A DNA stretch of 29,360 nucleotides from DATGHS01 sp035307785. GTDB taxonomy: Bacteria; Planctomycetota; Planctomycetia; Gemmatales; Gemmataceae. The notes beneath the pieces are model-generated. The model saw only the letters and a program-made list of their open reading frames with translations. It did no database searches and was not told the DNA's origin. The DNA is taken from the NCBI GenBank assembly GCA_035307785.1, contig DATGHS010000433.1, forward strand, positions 1 to 29,360, read 5' to 3'. The position numbers and the translations under genes were made by a program. This document shows, in pieces, positions 8,381-17,200 of the stretch. The stretch's first letter is position 1; each line of letters starts with the position of its first letter.

Positions 8381-11068
8381 ATGTCCGTTGGGTTCCGCTG
8401 GTTCGCAGTGCCGGTGCTGCTGCTAGCCGCATTGCCTGCCGTTGCTGCACCGCCGACGCAAGAGGAGATGAACAAGGCCGCCGGGGAACTGGGCGACAAG
8501 CGTTTTGCCGTGCGCGAGAAGGCGACCAAGCTGCTGTGGGAAGCCGGAGCGGCGGCGGAGCCAGCGCTGCGCAAGGCGCTGCAATCGGGCGATGCCGAGA
8601 CGGTGCGCCGGGCGCAAGGGCTGCTTGAGAAATTCGAATGGGGCATCTATCCCGACACGCCGGCCGAGATTGTTCGCCTGATTTCTCAATTCAAAGGCGG
8701 CGACCAGGCGCAGCGCATTGAAGTCGTCTCGCAGCTCATCGCCCTGGGCCGTGGCGGGTTTGGCACGCTGCGCCGCCTGGCCAACATGACGGCAAACCCG
8801 GAAGAGCGCAAGGCTGTTTTCGACCAGATGTCAACCAAGGCGCAGCAAACGGTGCCGACGATGATTCTGGCCGGCGACCTGGCATTTGCCGAGGAATTGC
8901 TCGACCTGTGCCTCGCCGGCGAATCGGAGCAGGCGCCGGTCAATTACGCCGCTTATCAATACTTGCGCGGCAAGCTCGATGCCTCCATCGAGCGCTGGAA
9001 AAAAGAATTCCACGATCCGAAGCGCGATGCGAAGGCCGGCGAAGTGTTGATTCACCTGTATCGGATCAAGGGCGACCTAACCGCCGCCAAGAAGATCGCG
9101 GAGCAGATGGAAAACGACACTCTGCTCGAAAACGTGCTCTGGGAGTCGAACGATTGGAAGGGCCTGGCCAAGCTGATCCGCAAGCAAAGTGATGGCCAGC
9201 AGCGCGACGCGACAACCATTGGTGGTCAACTCGCCATTCTCGCCATGGCCGGCGACAACGAGGCCTACGAAAAATGGCTGCATGACGTGCGGAATCTTGT
9301 GCAGACCGAAGACACGTACAACTGGCTCTACGGAATCGAAGCCCTGCTGCTGAATGGCCGCGCCAACGAGGCCATGGACTTGCTGTTAGAGAAGAAGCGC
9401 ACACCAAACATCACCTTTGATCTTTTGTGCGCCCAGTTGAAATTCCGCGAAGCGTTTGAACTCGCCCACACGGCCGAGAAGCTTGAAGGCGCGGAAGGGT
9501 TTTCACTGAAAGCCCACAAGGCCCGCGCGATGTACCTGCTCGGGCAGCGCGAGGAAGCGCTGCAACTTTTCGCGCAATTGGCCGCTGAGGAGCGCAAGCC
9601 CGAGGGAGTCCAGAATACTTTGGAACTCATCAAGATCCTGAACCGACTCTCCTTGCAGGAGCGGGCCGACGACGTTTGCGCCCAATATCTGAATCTGCTT
9701 GCGAAAGAGAACCGTTTCGACGCGTGGGAGCACATTCTGGACCCACTCTTCGGCAAAAACACCAGTCTTGCAATTGTCTGGTGGCGTTTCCTGGCCGAAC
9801 GGGCGACGAAGGAGGAACCCGGCAGCATCATGAAGAAGGTGCGCGATCTGCTTGACGGCAAGCCTGTGGCTGATCGCGAAGAACTATGTCGCAACCTGGC
9901 TGATTGGACCGCGCCGCTCCGACAGAATGAATTCGCACCGCATCGGGAAGTGCCGAATCCGCCGGCGGATGCCGCCGATGCGGCCTCAGGCAAAATCGTT
10001 CCGCTTCTTTGTGCAGCGGAGGCGATGCGCATGGCCGGACAAGACGAAGCCGCACAGAATTATTTCGAAAAAGCGACCAAGGCCGGTGCTTCCGTCGTTG
10101 CCTGGATTCGCTTTGGCGATTTCCTGGCCGGCAAGAAGCGCTATGCCGAGGCGGCGCAGCAATACGCCAAGGCGGCCGGCCGGCAACCCGAGGAGCCGAT
10201 TGCGCTCTTCTTGCAAGGCTGGGCGCTGCTCAAAGCCGGCAAGGAAGCCGAAGGCCGCCGTTGCCAGGAGTTGGCCCACTGGATGCCGCTGGGCAGCGAA
10301 CAGATTCGCTTCGATTTTGCTGAGGAATTGGAGAAGCGGCACTTCACCGAGGCTGCCCGGCAGGAACGCGATTTCATCATGAAGACCGGCTGGTATCGCT
10401 ACTGGTACGTGAGCAACCTGCTCAGCGAATTAGCCCGGCAGGCGGCAGCGCGCAAGGATTATGCTACCGCCGCGGCACTTTACCAGAAGTCGATCATCGG
10501 CTGCATGCGCATCGGAGCCACCTACATCGAGAATTCCGCCTATCTACTGGTGCCGCAGGTTCCGGTGCAATTCCGCATTCGCCAGCTGGTGGCCGAGGAT
10601 AAGCTCGATGAGGCCGCCAAGGAAATTGCCGCCTGCCTCGAAGTGCTACCGGGGAACGTGGAGCTGGCCATCGGCCTGGTGCCGCAATTCGACAAGAACG
10701 GCCGCAAAAAAGAGGCCGATGACCTATATGCCAAGGTGCTTCGGCCCTACGAGGAGCTAAGCAAGCAGCATCCGCAAAGCGCTTACCTGCATAACGACGT
10801 GGCCTGGCTCGCCGCGAATTGCCGCCGCGATTTGGACAAGGCACTCGAACACGCCCAAGCCGCGGTCAAGCTCGAACCCAAGGCGGCGGGCTACATCGAC
10901 ACACTGGCCGAAGTCCACTTCCGCCGCGGCGAGAAGGAAAAAGCACAGGAGTGGATGAAGCAATGCATCGCGCTGAAGCCGCGCAATCCCTATTACCGCA
11001 AGCAGCTGGAGCGCTTCACGAAAGGCGATATCGAAAGCGATCCGCCGCCGGAAGTCGAGGATGATTGA
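8381..11068 (+). CDS. Exported HEAT/TPR-repeat protein
   Basis: About 895 residues from the ATG at 8381, chosen for AAGGAG 6 nt upstream and because a signal peptide starts there (SVGFRWFAVPVLLLAALPAVAA, cleavage near residue 22). Residues about 25-85 form a HEAT-like helical pair (FAVREKATKLLWEAG, EPALRKALQSGDAETVRRAQ). The rest is alpha-helical, with TPR units recognisable near the end, for instance WIRFGDFLAGKKRYAEAAQQY and around residues 800-880 (DKALEHAQAAVKLEP, then HFRRGEKEKAQEWMKQCIAL). No enzymatic motif is seen. The protein is likely a periplasmic or surface scaffold; partners are unknown. It follows the DUF1549/DUF1553 gene after a 136-bp gap without visible signals, and may be cotranscribed. 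The frame upstream to 8321 is open but not protein-like. Confidence 0.88.
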   Translation: MSVGFRWFAVPVLLLAALPAVAAPPTQEEMNKAAGELGDKRFAVREKATKLLWEAGAAAEPALRKALQSGDAETVRRAQGLLEKFEWGIYPDTPAEIVRLISQFKGGDQAQRIEVVSQLIALGRGGFGTLRRLANMTANPEERKAVFDQMSTKAQQTVPTMILAGDLAFAEELLDLCLAGESEQAPVNYAAYQYLRGKLDASIERWKKEFHDPKRDAKAGEVLIHLYRIKGDLTAAKKIAEQMENDTLLENVLWESNDWKGLAKLIRKQSDGQQRDATTIGGQLAILAMAGDNEAYEKWLHDVRNLVQTEDTYNWLYGIEALLLNGRANEAMDLLLEKKRTPNITFDLLCAQLKFREAFELAHTAEKLEGAEGFSLKAHKARAMYLLGQREEALQLFAQLAAEERKPEGVQNTLELIKILNRLSLQERADDVCAQYLNLLAKENRFDAWEHILDPLFGKNTSLAIVWWRFLAERATKEEPGSIMKKVRDLLDGKPVADREELCRNLADWTAPLRQNEFAPHREVPNPPADAADAASGKIVPLLCAAEAMRMAGQDEAAQNYFEKATKAGASVVAWIRFGDFLAGKKRYAEAAQQYAKAAGRQPEEPIALFLQGWALLKAGKEAEGRRCQELAHWMPLGSEQIRFDFAEELEKRHFTEAARQERDFIMKTGWYRYWYVSNLLSELARQAAARKDYATAAALYQKSIIGCMRIGATYIENSAYLLVPQVPVQFRIRQLVAEDKLDEAAKEIAACLEVLPGNVELAIGLVPQFDKNGRKKEADDLYAKVLRPYEELSKQHPQSAYLHNDVAWLAANCRRDLDKALEHAQAAVKLEPKAAGYIDTLAEVHFRRGEKEKAQEWMKQCIALKPRNPYYRKQLERFTKGDIESDPPPEVEDD

Positions 11069-11124
11069 GGTTTCTGGATTACCAGAATAGCATCGCGCTT
11101 GCTGCCGATTTGGCGAAGAAAACA

Positions 11125-11179
11125 GAGTAAGAGAAGCAATGAGATTAGGATTCCAACTCTTACTCCTACTCTTACTCTT
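11125..11179. repeat. ACTCTT hexamer array with inverted arm
   Basis: GAGTAAGAG (11125-11133) is followed by four ACTCTT/ACTCCT hexamers in the opposite sense (11156-11179), which contain two copies of the complementary CTCTTACTC. It has the same architecture as the heptamer arrays at 2731 and 7621 but an unrelated sequence. Confidence 0.75.
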
Positions 11180-11206
11180 CTGATCTGCTTTCGAGCGACG
11201 GAAAGG

Positions 11207-11587
11207 TTTCCGGAAGCGGATGTCATCCCAGGGGGGCGAGGGAGCCAGAGCCGCCTCCGGAAATTTCGGGGTACGCCAGATCGTTCCGGCACTTCGAGCT
11301 ACGAGCCGCCAACTGGGAAACCGGGAACGAAACGGATTTGACCACCAAATCAACCGGCGAACATGTGCTTTTATTCTATCAAGTGGCACCGGTGATAGAA
11401 GTGGGGAGGCATCTTTTACGCCGAAGGCGTTGCATCCCATAGCCCAGGGTTGCGGCGATTCGCCGCTACCCCTGGGACGTCCGATGCAACCCTTTCAGGG
11501 TGGGCCGCGAGGAGATGCGGTTCCCTCCCCAGGGTAGCCGCGAAGCGCGGCAACCCTGGGCTACGATATCGAGCCCCATTGGGGTTC
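11207..11587. repeat. Multi-hairpin intergenic repeat element
   Basis: This region, between the TPR and cytochrome genes, contains a chain of stem-loops. They are TTTCCGGAAGCGG (11207-11219) with 11251-11263 (12 of 13), TTCTATCA (11374-11381) with 11393-11400, and ACGCC-GAA-GGCGT (11418-11430). A CCCAGGG/GCGGCG hairpin (11443-11476) is enclosed by TTGCATC/GATGCAA (11430-11436 with 11483-11489). Then come ACCCT-TTC-AGGGT (11489-11501), a CCCAGGGT/GCCGCG hairpin (11528-11560) and a CCCC-ATT-GGGG stem (11571-11587). The CCCAGGG-type hairpins resemble a dispersed repeat I recall from planctomycete genomes, where it yields spurious short ORFs. No protein of its own is visible. The rest of the 11069-11782 gap shows no gene. 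Confidence 0.75.
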
Positions 11588-11782
11588 AGCCGACGCCAAG
11601 ATTACCTTTCATTGCTTGATGGTTTTTTCGAAATCTCCGAGCTGATACTTTTCCGAACTCTTGCCCTGGCAAACAGCGTAGGCTAGGTAGACTCGTCGCG
11701 CAAGATGCTCTCGCGTGAAATACGGATCGCGGGTATCTTGGCAAAGTGATGACAGCCATCTGCAATTGCCGAGGATAATGTC

Positions 11783-13450
11783 ATGGCCGCCGCACCCGAA
11801 TCAAAATCTCTTCCAGGTCCGGGCACGCTAAGGAACTCCATGTCGCTGGTATTCGTCGTCGTCGCACTGGCGTTAGTGCTCGCCATCGGCGCTGCCATCA
11901 CGACCGGATGTTTTCCGGCCAAGCCCCAGACGCAAGACCAGGACCAGAATCAAAAGGCCAATGGCGGCGATCTCCCGGCTGGATTAAAAGATCTGGCCGC
12001 CAAGCATTTCAGCAACTGGCCGGCCGGCCGCAAGCCCGACCTGGTGCTGGTGCTCTCCGGCGAGCAACATGGCTATACGCAGCCCTGCGGCTGCACGAAG
12101 CCGCTGGTGGGGGGTCTCGAGCGGCGCTACAACTTCATCAAGCTGCTGCGCGATACCGGGCTCCCGGTCGTCGCGGCCGACCTCGGCGACATGTACGCTA
12201 CGGAAAAACTCAGCGAGCAGGCAATGATGAAATTTGGAATGACCTTGAAAGCACTGACGTTGATGGACTATTCGGCGATTTGTGTTGGCGATCACGAATT
12301 CCGCATCCCGCTCATAGATGGTCTGGCCAATACGGTACTCAACGATAAGCCGTCGTTCAAAATCCTCGTTGCCAATCTTACCAACAAAGGAGATGTGGCC
12401 GCTAATCTCGTAGAGGACGGGACGGTGACGAATACGAATGTAAAAGTGGGCTTCGTCGGCACGGTTGGCAAATCGGTCGAAGAGCAGATTCTCAAATTAC
12501 CTTTCGCCATTAAGCCCAGGTTCGGCGACAATGCGCAGGTCCTGCCCGAGGTCATGCAAAAGCAGAATCCCGACATTCGCGTTTTGCTCTACCAAGGAAC
12601 TCCCGAAGAGGCGAAAAACCTGCTCACCGGCCTTCCGAAGCTCGCGCCCAAGGCCCCGCTTCCGCATGTCATCCTGTGCCTATCGCCGCCGGAGTCTGAT
12701 CCGTCGGGCGAAACCACCATCATCGCCAATTGTCAGGTTGCCCACGTCGGCCACAAAGGGAAATATGTGGGCGTGTTCGGCATCTTCCGCGAACCGGACG
12801 GCTCTTTGCTCTTGAAATACAACCAGGTGAAGCTCGACGATGAGTTCGAAACGCCGAAGGACAAGGCCGCCGACAGCCCGGTGATGAAGCTGCTCGAAGG
12901 CTACAGCAAGGACGTGAAGGACAAGAAGCTGATCAACCAGTGGCCGAAGGTCATGCACCAGATGCAGGTCACCTTCCCCAAAGAAAAGGTCGCCTATGTC
13001 GGTTCCGAGGCCTGCAAGAATTGCCACAATGCCGAATTTCAAATCTGGGACACCTCGAAGCACGCCGACGCCTTTACGGCGCTGGAAAATGCCAAGCGGC
13101 CCTCAAATCGCCAATTCGACCCGGAATGCGTGCGCTGCCACGTGGTGGGGTTCGATTACGAGACCGGCTACCTGGATGAGCAGCGCACGCCGAAATTCAA
13201 GGGCGTGGGCTGCGAGAACTGCCACGGCCCCGGCAGCCTGCACGTCAACCATCCGAAAGACGAGAAATTCCAGTTGGCCATGAGCCCGTGGAAGCGCAAG
13301 AAGCAAGATCGCCTGCCCGACAACAAGGTGGAAATTGCCATCGACAGCACCACCTGCCAGAAGTGTCACGATCTCGACAATGATCCGTACTTCAAATTCA
13401 AGGATTTCTGGCCCAAGATTGCCCACGGGCCGAATGCGAAGAAGAAGTAA
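11783..13450 (+). CDS. Membrane-anchored multihaem (c554-like) cytochrome with 5'-nucleotidase-like N-terminal domain
   Basis: 555 residues. After a short polar start, a hydrophobic segment (about 20-42) acts as membrane anchor or uncleaved signal. It ends in TTGC, which is not a standard lipobox. Residues about 85-350 resemble the UshA/5'-nucleotidase metallophosphatase fold (SGEQHGYTQPCGC, GGLERRYNFIKLL, ADLGDMY, VGDHEFRIPL), but the first metal Asp is missing from the DxH position, so catalysis is doubtful. The C-terminal third carries four c-type haem motifs, CKNCH, CVRCH, CENCH and CQKCH, in a cytochrome c554-like arrangement. It probably transfers electrons on the outer side of the membrane; donor and acceptor are unknown. 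GAGGA lies 7 nt before the ATG. The PCGC motif near the start is a hallmark of this fused family as I know it. Confidence 0.87.
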   Translation: MAAAPESKSLPGPGTLRNSMSLVFVVVALALVLAIGAAITTGCFPAKPQTQDQDQNQKANGGDLPAGLKDLAAKHFSNWPAGRKPDLVLVLSGEQHGYTQPCGCTKPLVGGLERRYNFIKLLRDTGLPVVAADLGDMYATEKLSEQAMMKFGMTLKALTLMDYSAICVGDHEFRIPLIDGLANTVLNDKPSFKILVANLTNKGDVAANLVEDGTVTNTNVKVGFVGTVGKSVEEQILKLPFAIKPRFGDNAQVLPEVMQKQNPDIRVLLYQGTPEEAKNLLTGLPKLAPKAPLPHVILCLSPPESDPSGETTIIANCQVAHVGHKGKYVGVFGIFREPDGSLLLKYNQVKLDDEFETPKDKAADSPVMKLLEGYSKDVKDKKLINQWPKVMHQMQVTFPKEKVAYVGSEACKNCHNAEFQIWDTSKHADAFTALENAKRPSNRQFDPECVRCHVVGFDYETGYLDEQRTPKFKGVGCENCHGPGSLHVNHPKDEKFQLAMSPWKRKKQDRLPDNKVEIAIDSTTCQKCHDLDNDPYFKFKDFWPKIAHGPNAKKK

Positions 13451-13456
13451 CCAGTC

Positions 13457-13507
13457 GCCGCTTGCGGCTTCGCCGGGCTCAAATTCTCCGGCAAAACCGC
13501 AAGCGGC
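13457..13507. terminator. Strong two-stem hairpin after the cytochrome gene
   Basis: GCCGCTTGCGG (13457-13467) pairs perfectly with CCGCAAGCGGC (13497-13507), and inside it GCCGG (13472-13476) pairs with CCGGC (13488-13492). It begins 7 bp after the TAA. There is no T tract, so it may terminate by structure alone or be a dispersed repeat. Confidence 0.5.
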
Positions 13508-13597
13508 ATTTGCGTCTCTCCTATCTCTTTCGCTGTGCCTACATTTTCCTGAAAGAATCCGCTCGCTCGCCCGTATTATCTCCCATGAGAGAACCCC

Positions 13598-14188
13598 ATG
13601 AGCGCAATGCCAACAACGCGTGCCAGCCTGCTCGTTCGTTTGCGCGATCCTGGCGACAACGACGCCTGGCGGCAATTCGTGCAGCTGTATGCCCCGGTGG
13701 TGTACGCATTCGCTCGGAAGCGGCAGCTTCAAGATGCCGATGCGGCCGACGTCACGCAGGAAGTGCTGCGCAGCGTCATGACCGCGGCACGGAAGCTAGA
13801 TTACGACCCGGCCCGCGGCTCGTTCCGTGGCTGGCTCTTCACGGTCACGCGGAACAAGCTGCTCGACCTGCGCGAGAAGCAAAGCCGAGGCCAGGCGACG
13901 GGCGGAACATCGGCAAACGAAATGCTAGCACAGCAGCCGGCCCCGGAGGATGAGGCGATCTGGGACGAAGAATTTCGCCGGCATGTCTTCGCCGCGGCGG
14001 CGGAGCAGGTCCGGCAGGAATTTGAAGACGCTAGCTGGCAAGCGTTTTGGGCCACGGCCGTGGACGGCAAGAAGGCGCCGGAAGTCGCGCAGGCGCTTGG
14101 CCTTTCCGTGGGCGCAGTATACATCGCCAAGAGCCGCATTCAGGCAAGGCTGAAAGAGCGCGTGGCGGAAATTGTCGGTTCAGAGTGA
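13598..14188 (+). CDS. ECF-type RNA polymerase sigma factor
   Basis: 196 residues. Region 2 is visible at about 20-90: WRQFVQLYAPVVYAFARKRQL, then the core-binding and -10 part DAADVTQEVLRSVM, and SFRGWLFTVTRNKLLDLREKQ. Region 4 is at about 130-190, with a helix-turn-helix APEVAQALGLSVGAVYIAKSRI. No region 3 is present, as expected for ECF sigmas. The gene ends 7 nt before an ATG of the zinc-finger kinase gene, so the two are very likely one transcript and one signalling unit. Planctomycetes are known to have ECF groups encoded beside Ser/Thr kinases. The start at 13598 has GAGAG upstream; ATG at 13607 is an alternative. The target promoters are unknown. Confidence 0.92.
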   Translation: MSAMPTTRASLLVRLRDPGDNDAWRQFVQLYAPVVYAFARKRQLQDADAADVTQEVLRSVMTAARKLDYDPARGSFRGWLFTVTRNKLLDLREKQSRGQATGGTSANEMLAQQPAPEDEAIWDEEFRRHVFAAAAEQVRQEFEDASWQAFWATAVDGKKAPEVAQALGLSVGAVYIAKSRIQARLKERVAEIVGSE

Positions 14189-14203
14189 GAGAATCATGAT
14201 CGA

Positions 14204-14284
14204 ACCCCGCAGCCTCGAAGACTCGGCTGCGGGCTTGCAAAGTTTGACCCCAAGCCCGCACGCGAGTCTTCGAGCGTGCGGGGT
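14204..14284. repeat. Palindromic double-hairpin element, copy A
   Basis: Two 34-bp halves (14204-14237 and 14251-14284) are near-perfect inverted copies. Each half also folds by itself: CCCGCAGCC/GGCTGCGGG in the left half, CCCGCACGC/GCGTGCGGG in the right. The two 10-nt loops (TCGAAGACTC and GAGTCTTCGA) are exact reverse complements, so they could kiss. An alternative central stem CGGGCTTG/CAAGCCCG is possible. It lies between the sigma gene and the kinase body, in frame with the kinase ORF. Copy B at 18131 is in reverse orientation. Confidence 0.9.
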
Positions 14285-14297
14285 CGGATGCAAATCC

Positions 14298-17200
14298 ATG
14301 TCCTTACCATCTTGCCCCGACCCCACTCAGCTTCGCAAGCTTCTCGACGGCAACCTCGCGCCGGAAGAGCAAGCGGTACTGTCGCAGCACGTCGATGCTT
14401 GCCCGCGCTGCCAGGCGGCCCTGGAGCAGATGTCGGCCGGACGCGAATCGTGGAACGACATCGCCCGGCAGTTAGCCGAACCACAAGAAGCTGCCGAGCC
14501 GGGCTTGGTAAACGCCATTAACCAACTTGAGGCTGAGGCCGACCGTTCCGAGACGACCGCCGAGCCGGCCGCCCACGCAGACGCCAAGCTCGAGTTTCTC
14601 GACCCACCGCAGAAACCGGGCGAGATCGGCCGGTTCGGGGATTATGAAATCCTCGAGCTCGTGGGCAGGGGCGGCATGGGCATCGTGCTGAAGGCCTTCG
14701 ACCCGGAGCTGCGCCGGATCGTTGCCATCAAGGTGATGTCCCCGCTGCTGGCGAATACTGCCACGGCCCGAGCGCGCTTTCGCCGTGAAGCGCAAGCGGC
14801 CGCGGCCGTCACGCATGATCACATTGTCACGATTCATGCTGTCAAGGAAGCGAAGGGCCTACCGTACCTGGTGATGCAGTACATTGCCGGCCGGTCGCTG
14901 CAACAGCGCATCGATGATTGCGGGGCCATGGAACTGAAGGAAATCCTGCGCATCGGCATGCAAGCCGCCAGTGGCCTGGCGGCCGCCCATGCCCAGGGAC
15001 TCGTGCACCGGGACATCAAGCCGGCGAACATCCTGCTGGAAAACGGCATCGAACGGGTGAAGATCACCGACTTCGGCCTCGCTCGCGCCACGGATGATGC
15101 CCGCGTCACCCAATCCGGCATCGTCACCGGCACACCGCAGTACATGTCGCCGGAGCAGGCCAGCGGCAAGAGCGTCGATCACCGAGCCGATTTGTTCAGC
15201 CTGGGCGGCGTCCTTTACGCGATGTGCACCGGCTACGCGCCATTCCGCGCGAGTTCCAGCATGGCCGTGCTTAAGAAAGTTTGCGACGAGACGCCGCGGC
15301 CGGTCCAGCAACTGAATAGCGAGATTCCCGACTGGCTCGTGGCCATTGTCGAAAAACTGATGGCCAAAAATCCGAACGATCGCTTCCAAAGCGCGCAAGA
15401 GGTTGCGAGTCTACTGGGCCAGCACCTGGCTCACATGCAACAGCCGGCTGTTTTTCCGGAGCCGCCCGGGGTGGCACGACCGGTGCCGAAGAAGAAGCGG
15501 CGCAGTGCGCCCTGGGCCATTATCGTCGTCGTTGGCCTCGTGCTGATGGCAGCATGCGCGGCGCCGCTTTTGTTGATCATGGCATTCTTTGGTTACAACA
15601 CCGTGCAAGGACCAAGCGGCGGCAGCGTGAGCAGCGCTCAGGGAAGCGAATCTCATGCTGAGGCCGCAGTGCCGCCTGGCTGGCCAGGGACCTGGAAAGA
15701 GACGAGGGCCTCCAAGGCACCCGCTCGAACCGGGTTGACCGCGAAGACAATGGTTGCGCCGAACAAAGATACCGTTCTTCCGCCGGTGCCAGGCTTTATC
15801 GAAAAAGCTCCGGAGCCTAGCCGGGTGGTTTACCCTTCGCAGGAAACCGTCCTCAAAAAGTTCGACCCCAAGACCGACGAACCCCTAACGAAAGAAATTG
15901 AGGACCGCCACGTGTCGGTCGCGGATGGCGGCTGGCAAATATATGCGGCCAGGGCTCCATTCTTCGGCGGAAAGGCAAGCGATGTTCTTCTGTTCGAATT
16001 GCCGAAGCAAAAGGTCGGCAACTCCACGGTGCTGTTGCGCTTCAAGATGAAATCGGAACAGATTTTGATCCACGCCCACGTCGGCCTGACCGTGAATGGG
16101 TCAACGACCTGGCTTACTCCGCTGGTGAGCGGGACGACGGCCTGGAGACAATACGAAATTCGTAGCGAACACGCGAGCCCGGACCCTGCCGACATACAAG
16201 TTCGCGTCAACATCGACGGGACGGGAAGCGAGTGGCTGAAAGACGTGGAAGTGGCGACGATTCGCAATCCCCCCGCAAAGGCGCCGCCCGAAGCGAACTC
16301 AACCCAAGCTCCAGCAGCTCAGACAACGGAACCTGCCAAGCAAACCATCGTCAAGAAGTTCGACCCGAAGTCCGACAAGCCGCTTACGACTGCCGCCTTC
16401 AACCGCAAAGTCACCGAGAAGGACGGCGGCTGGCAGATTGAAGAGACCTTAATCTGGCAAGCCACTGACATTCAAAAAGTGCAGCGGCTCGAATTATTCG
16501 AACTGCGGCGGCCTGCCGTGGCGGGCCGAAAGGTAACGCTGCGCGCTCAGGTGAAAACGGAACAGAGCGGGCACGCTATCGAATTCACGGCGATGGCCGC
16601 CCTGGAGCTGGAAGCGGGACCAGTCGGCGCGGTAGCGAAAATCGGGCCGGTACGCCGCGGCGCCACGAATGGGCAAGAGTATGAAGTGAGCATCGACTGG
16701 CTGCGAACCACCGACCCGGAGACCCTGAAGATCAACGCCTTGATTGAAAACGGCGCAACAATGCTGATCAAAGACGTGGAAATCGTCACCACGCCGCTGC
16801 GCGAGGTGCCGGCGCCGGTAACGAGGGAAGCAACCAACGAAACCGTGCTCTTTCGCTTCACGCCGGACCAGAAGCCGATAACGACGGAACTCGGCTTCAT
16901 CATCGTCAAGGCCGAAAAAGACGGCTGGCTCTTGAGCAACGGCATGCCCGGAAGTATTGACGATAACCTGGGCCCTCGAGTTCACCTGTTCGATTTGGCC
17001 AAACCGGACGTGGCCGGCCATCGCGTGACCATTCGTTGCAAGATCCGCAGCGAAAAAGTCACCTGGGCGCGTTTGTATTTGCGCGACGAGAGCGATATCA
17101 GTCAGCTGGCAGCGGGTCGCAAGGTAGAGGGCACTACGAACTGGACGGAGTATGAGTTCTCGGAAGATTGCCCATTGAATTTTCACCCCGAGCGCCTGGG

